A stretch of DNA of 50,496 bases, from NCBI GenBank assembly GCA_964573725.1, contig CAZNLJ010000036.1, forward strand, positions 1 to 50,496. The letters are read 5' to 3'. How positions within the stretch are numbered: position 1 is the stretch's first letter; the number at the start of each line of letters is the position of its first letter. Made by a program: the position numbers and the translations under genes. This document shows positions 50,112 through 50,496 of the stretch, in pieces. Source of the DNA: UBA6168 sp964573725 (GTDB taxonomy: Bacteria; Bacteroidota; Bacteroidia; Chitinophagales; Saprospiraceae). Under the pieces are notes generated by a model that saw only the letters and a list, made by a program, of their open reading frames with translations, did no database searches and was not told the DNA's origin.

Positions 50112-50496
50112 GAAGTGATGTCGCCATACCCGGCCGGCAAAGGCAAACAGCCGCCCGCCCAACCATGCGAATTATTGCGCCGATCGTCGGATACCCCGGA
50201 TCTCCACCGCCCTGCCCCATGCTGTCGACATGATGGGTGGTGTTCCATCCACGACTTCCGGTCCCGACAGTTCTTGGAGCGGTTTCCGACCTTTGGACTC
50301 ATCTTCCGCATCTCAACCCTACAAAATAATTAATTACAAAACATTGGTTTCCTGTTGTTTTTAGTCATCAAACCCGCTGATGTACTATGCCCCGCACCAG
50401 AAAGGGCGCAGGGCTGCGCCCCGCGCCCAAAAAATTTTTCAGGACGGCCGGCGGCGCGCGGGGGGGGGGCCCCCCCCCGCCCGTACCAAACGGCGG
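50112..50496. other. Right-end spacer with hairpin and homopolymer palindrome
   Basis: After the SprB-repeat gene there is no gene. 50310-50390 is AT-rich. GGGCGCA (50404-50410) pairs with TGCGCCC (50415-50421), with the alternative outer pair GGGCGC/GCGCCC (50404-50409/50423-50428), followed by AAAAAATTTTT: a possible terminator. At 50460-50478 ten Gs are followed by nine Cs, a hairpin-forming homopolymer near the window end. Confidence 0.5.

Overview
The window is about 50 kb of high-GC Bacteroidota DNA, most plausibly from the class Saprospiria or a close relative. The phylum call rests on four things. Promoters repeatedly show the Bacteroidota form TTG-N20-22-TAnnTTTG. At least four proteins carry type IX secretion (T9SS) C-terminal domains or SprB repeats. 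There is a Bacteroidota-type E1 alpha/beta fusion and a bacillithiol-type YpdA reductase. Shine-Dalgarno sequences are scarce. The class-level call is inference.

Layout. 1-1260 is AT-richer than the rest and holds a truncated unknown gene and a divergent XRE-type regulator, abutting the 3' end of a tRNA-Asp gene: it looks like the edge of an integrated island. 1.5-4.1 kb (+) is accA, a DUF6913 gene and dapA. 4.1-20 kb (-) is mostly housekeeping: metK, an FAH-family hydrolase, trpS, ridA, rpmF with DUF177/yceD, a sodium/solute symporter, gatB, purH, a HAD phosphatase, an M24 aminopeptidase, a Tat-exported Dabb protein, an FkbM methyltransferase and a large T9SS-exported M1 aminopeptidase. 20-22.3 kb (+) is a DUF2267 and hibernation-factor (HPF) operon behind a Crp/Fnr-like palindrome, then ypdA. 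22.3-30 kb (-) is rfbA, a degenerate lone receiver, the fused 2-oxoacid dehydrogenase E1, and a large hybrid sensor/AraC regulator. 30-36.6 kb holds a class III aminotransferase, a membrane protein, a partial Bat-type pair (BatD-like and BatA) and an orphan ECF sigma factor. 36.6-37.8 kb is non-coding, with a four-copy repeat array and terminators. 37.8-42.7 kb (-) is gpsA, an MFS transporter, an anti-sigma/TPR protein with its ECF sigma factor, and a queD-like gene. 43-50.1 kb (+) is a run of secreted or surface proteins: an Omp28-like thiol protein with T9SS tail, a small T9SS cargo, a TPR lipoprotein and an SprB-repeat protein with a gliding-type C-terminal domain.

Most unusual observations. 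(1) At 37.2-37.8 kb a near-identical 20-base sequence occurs four times, and in every copy it can be read as a micro-ORF of the form ATG-GGA-NNN-stop; hairpins and U-tracts follow. (2) The hybrid sensor/AraC protein has lost the phosphoacceptor His, the ATP-binding Asn and the receiver Asp (now Glu), so it probably works without phosphorelay; a separate lone receiver nearby is also degenerate. (3) A palindrome resembling TTGAC-N4-GTCAA overlaps the -33 element of the dormancy-type DUF2267-HPF operon. (4) A perfect 48-bp palindrome lies inside the MFS transporter coding sequence, and a perfect 22-bp-stem hairpin precedes the FkbM gene.
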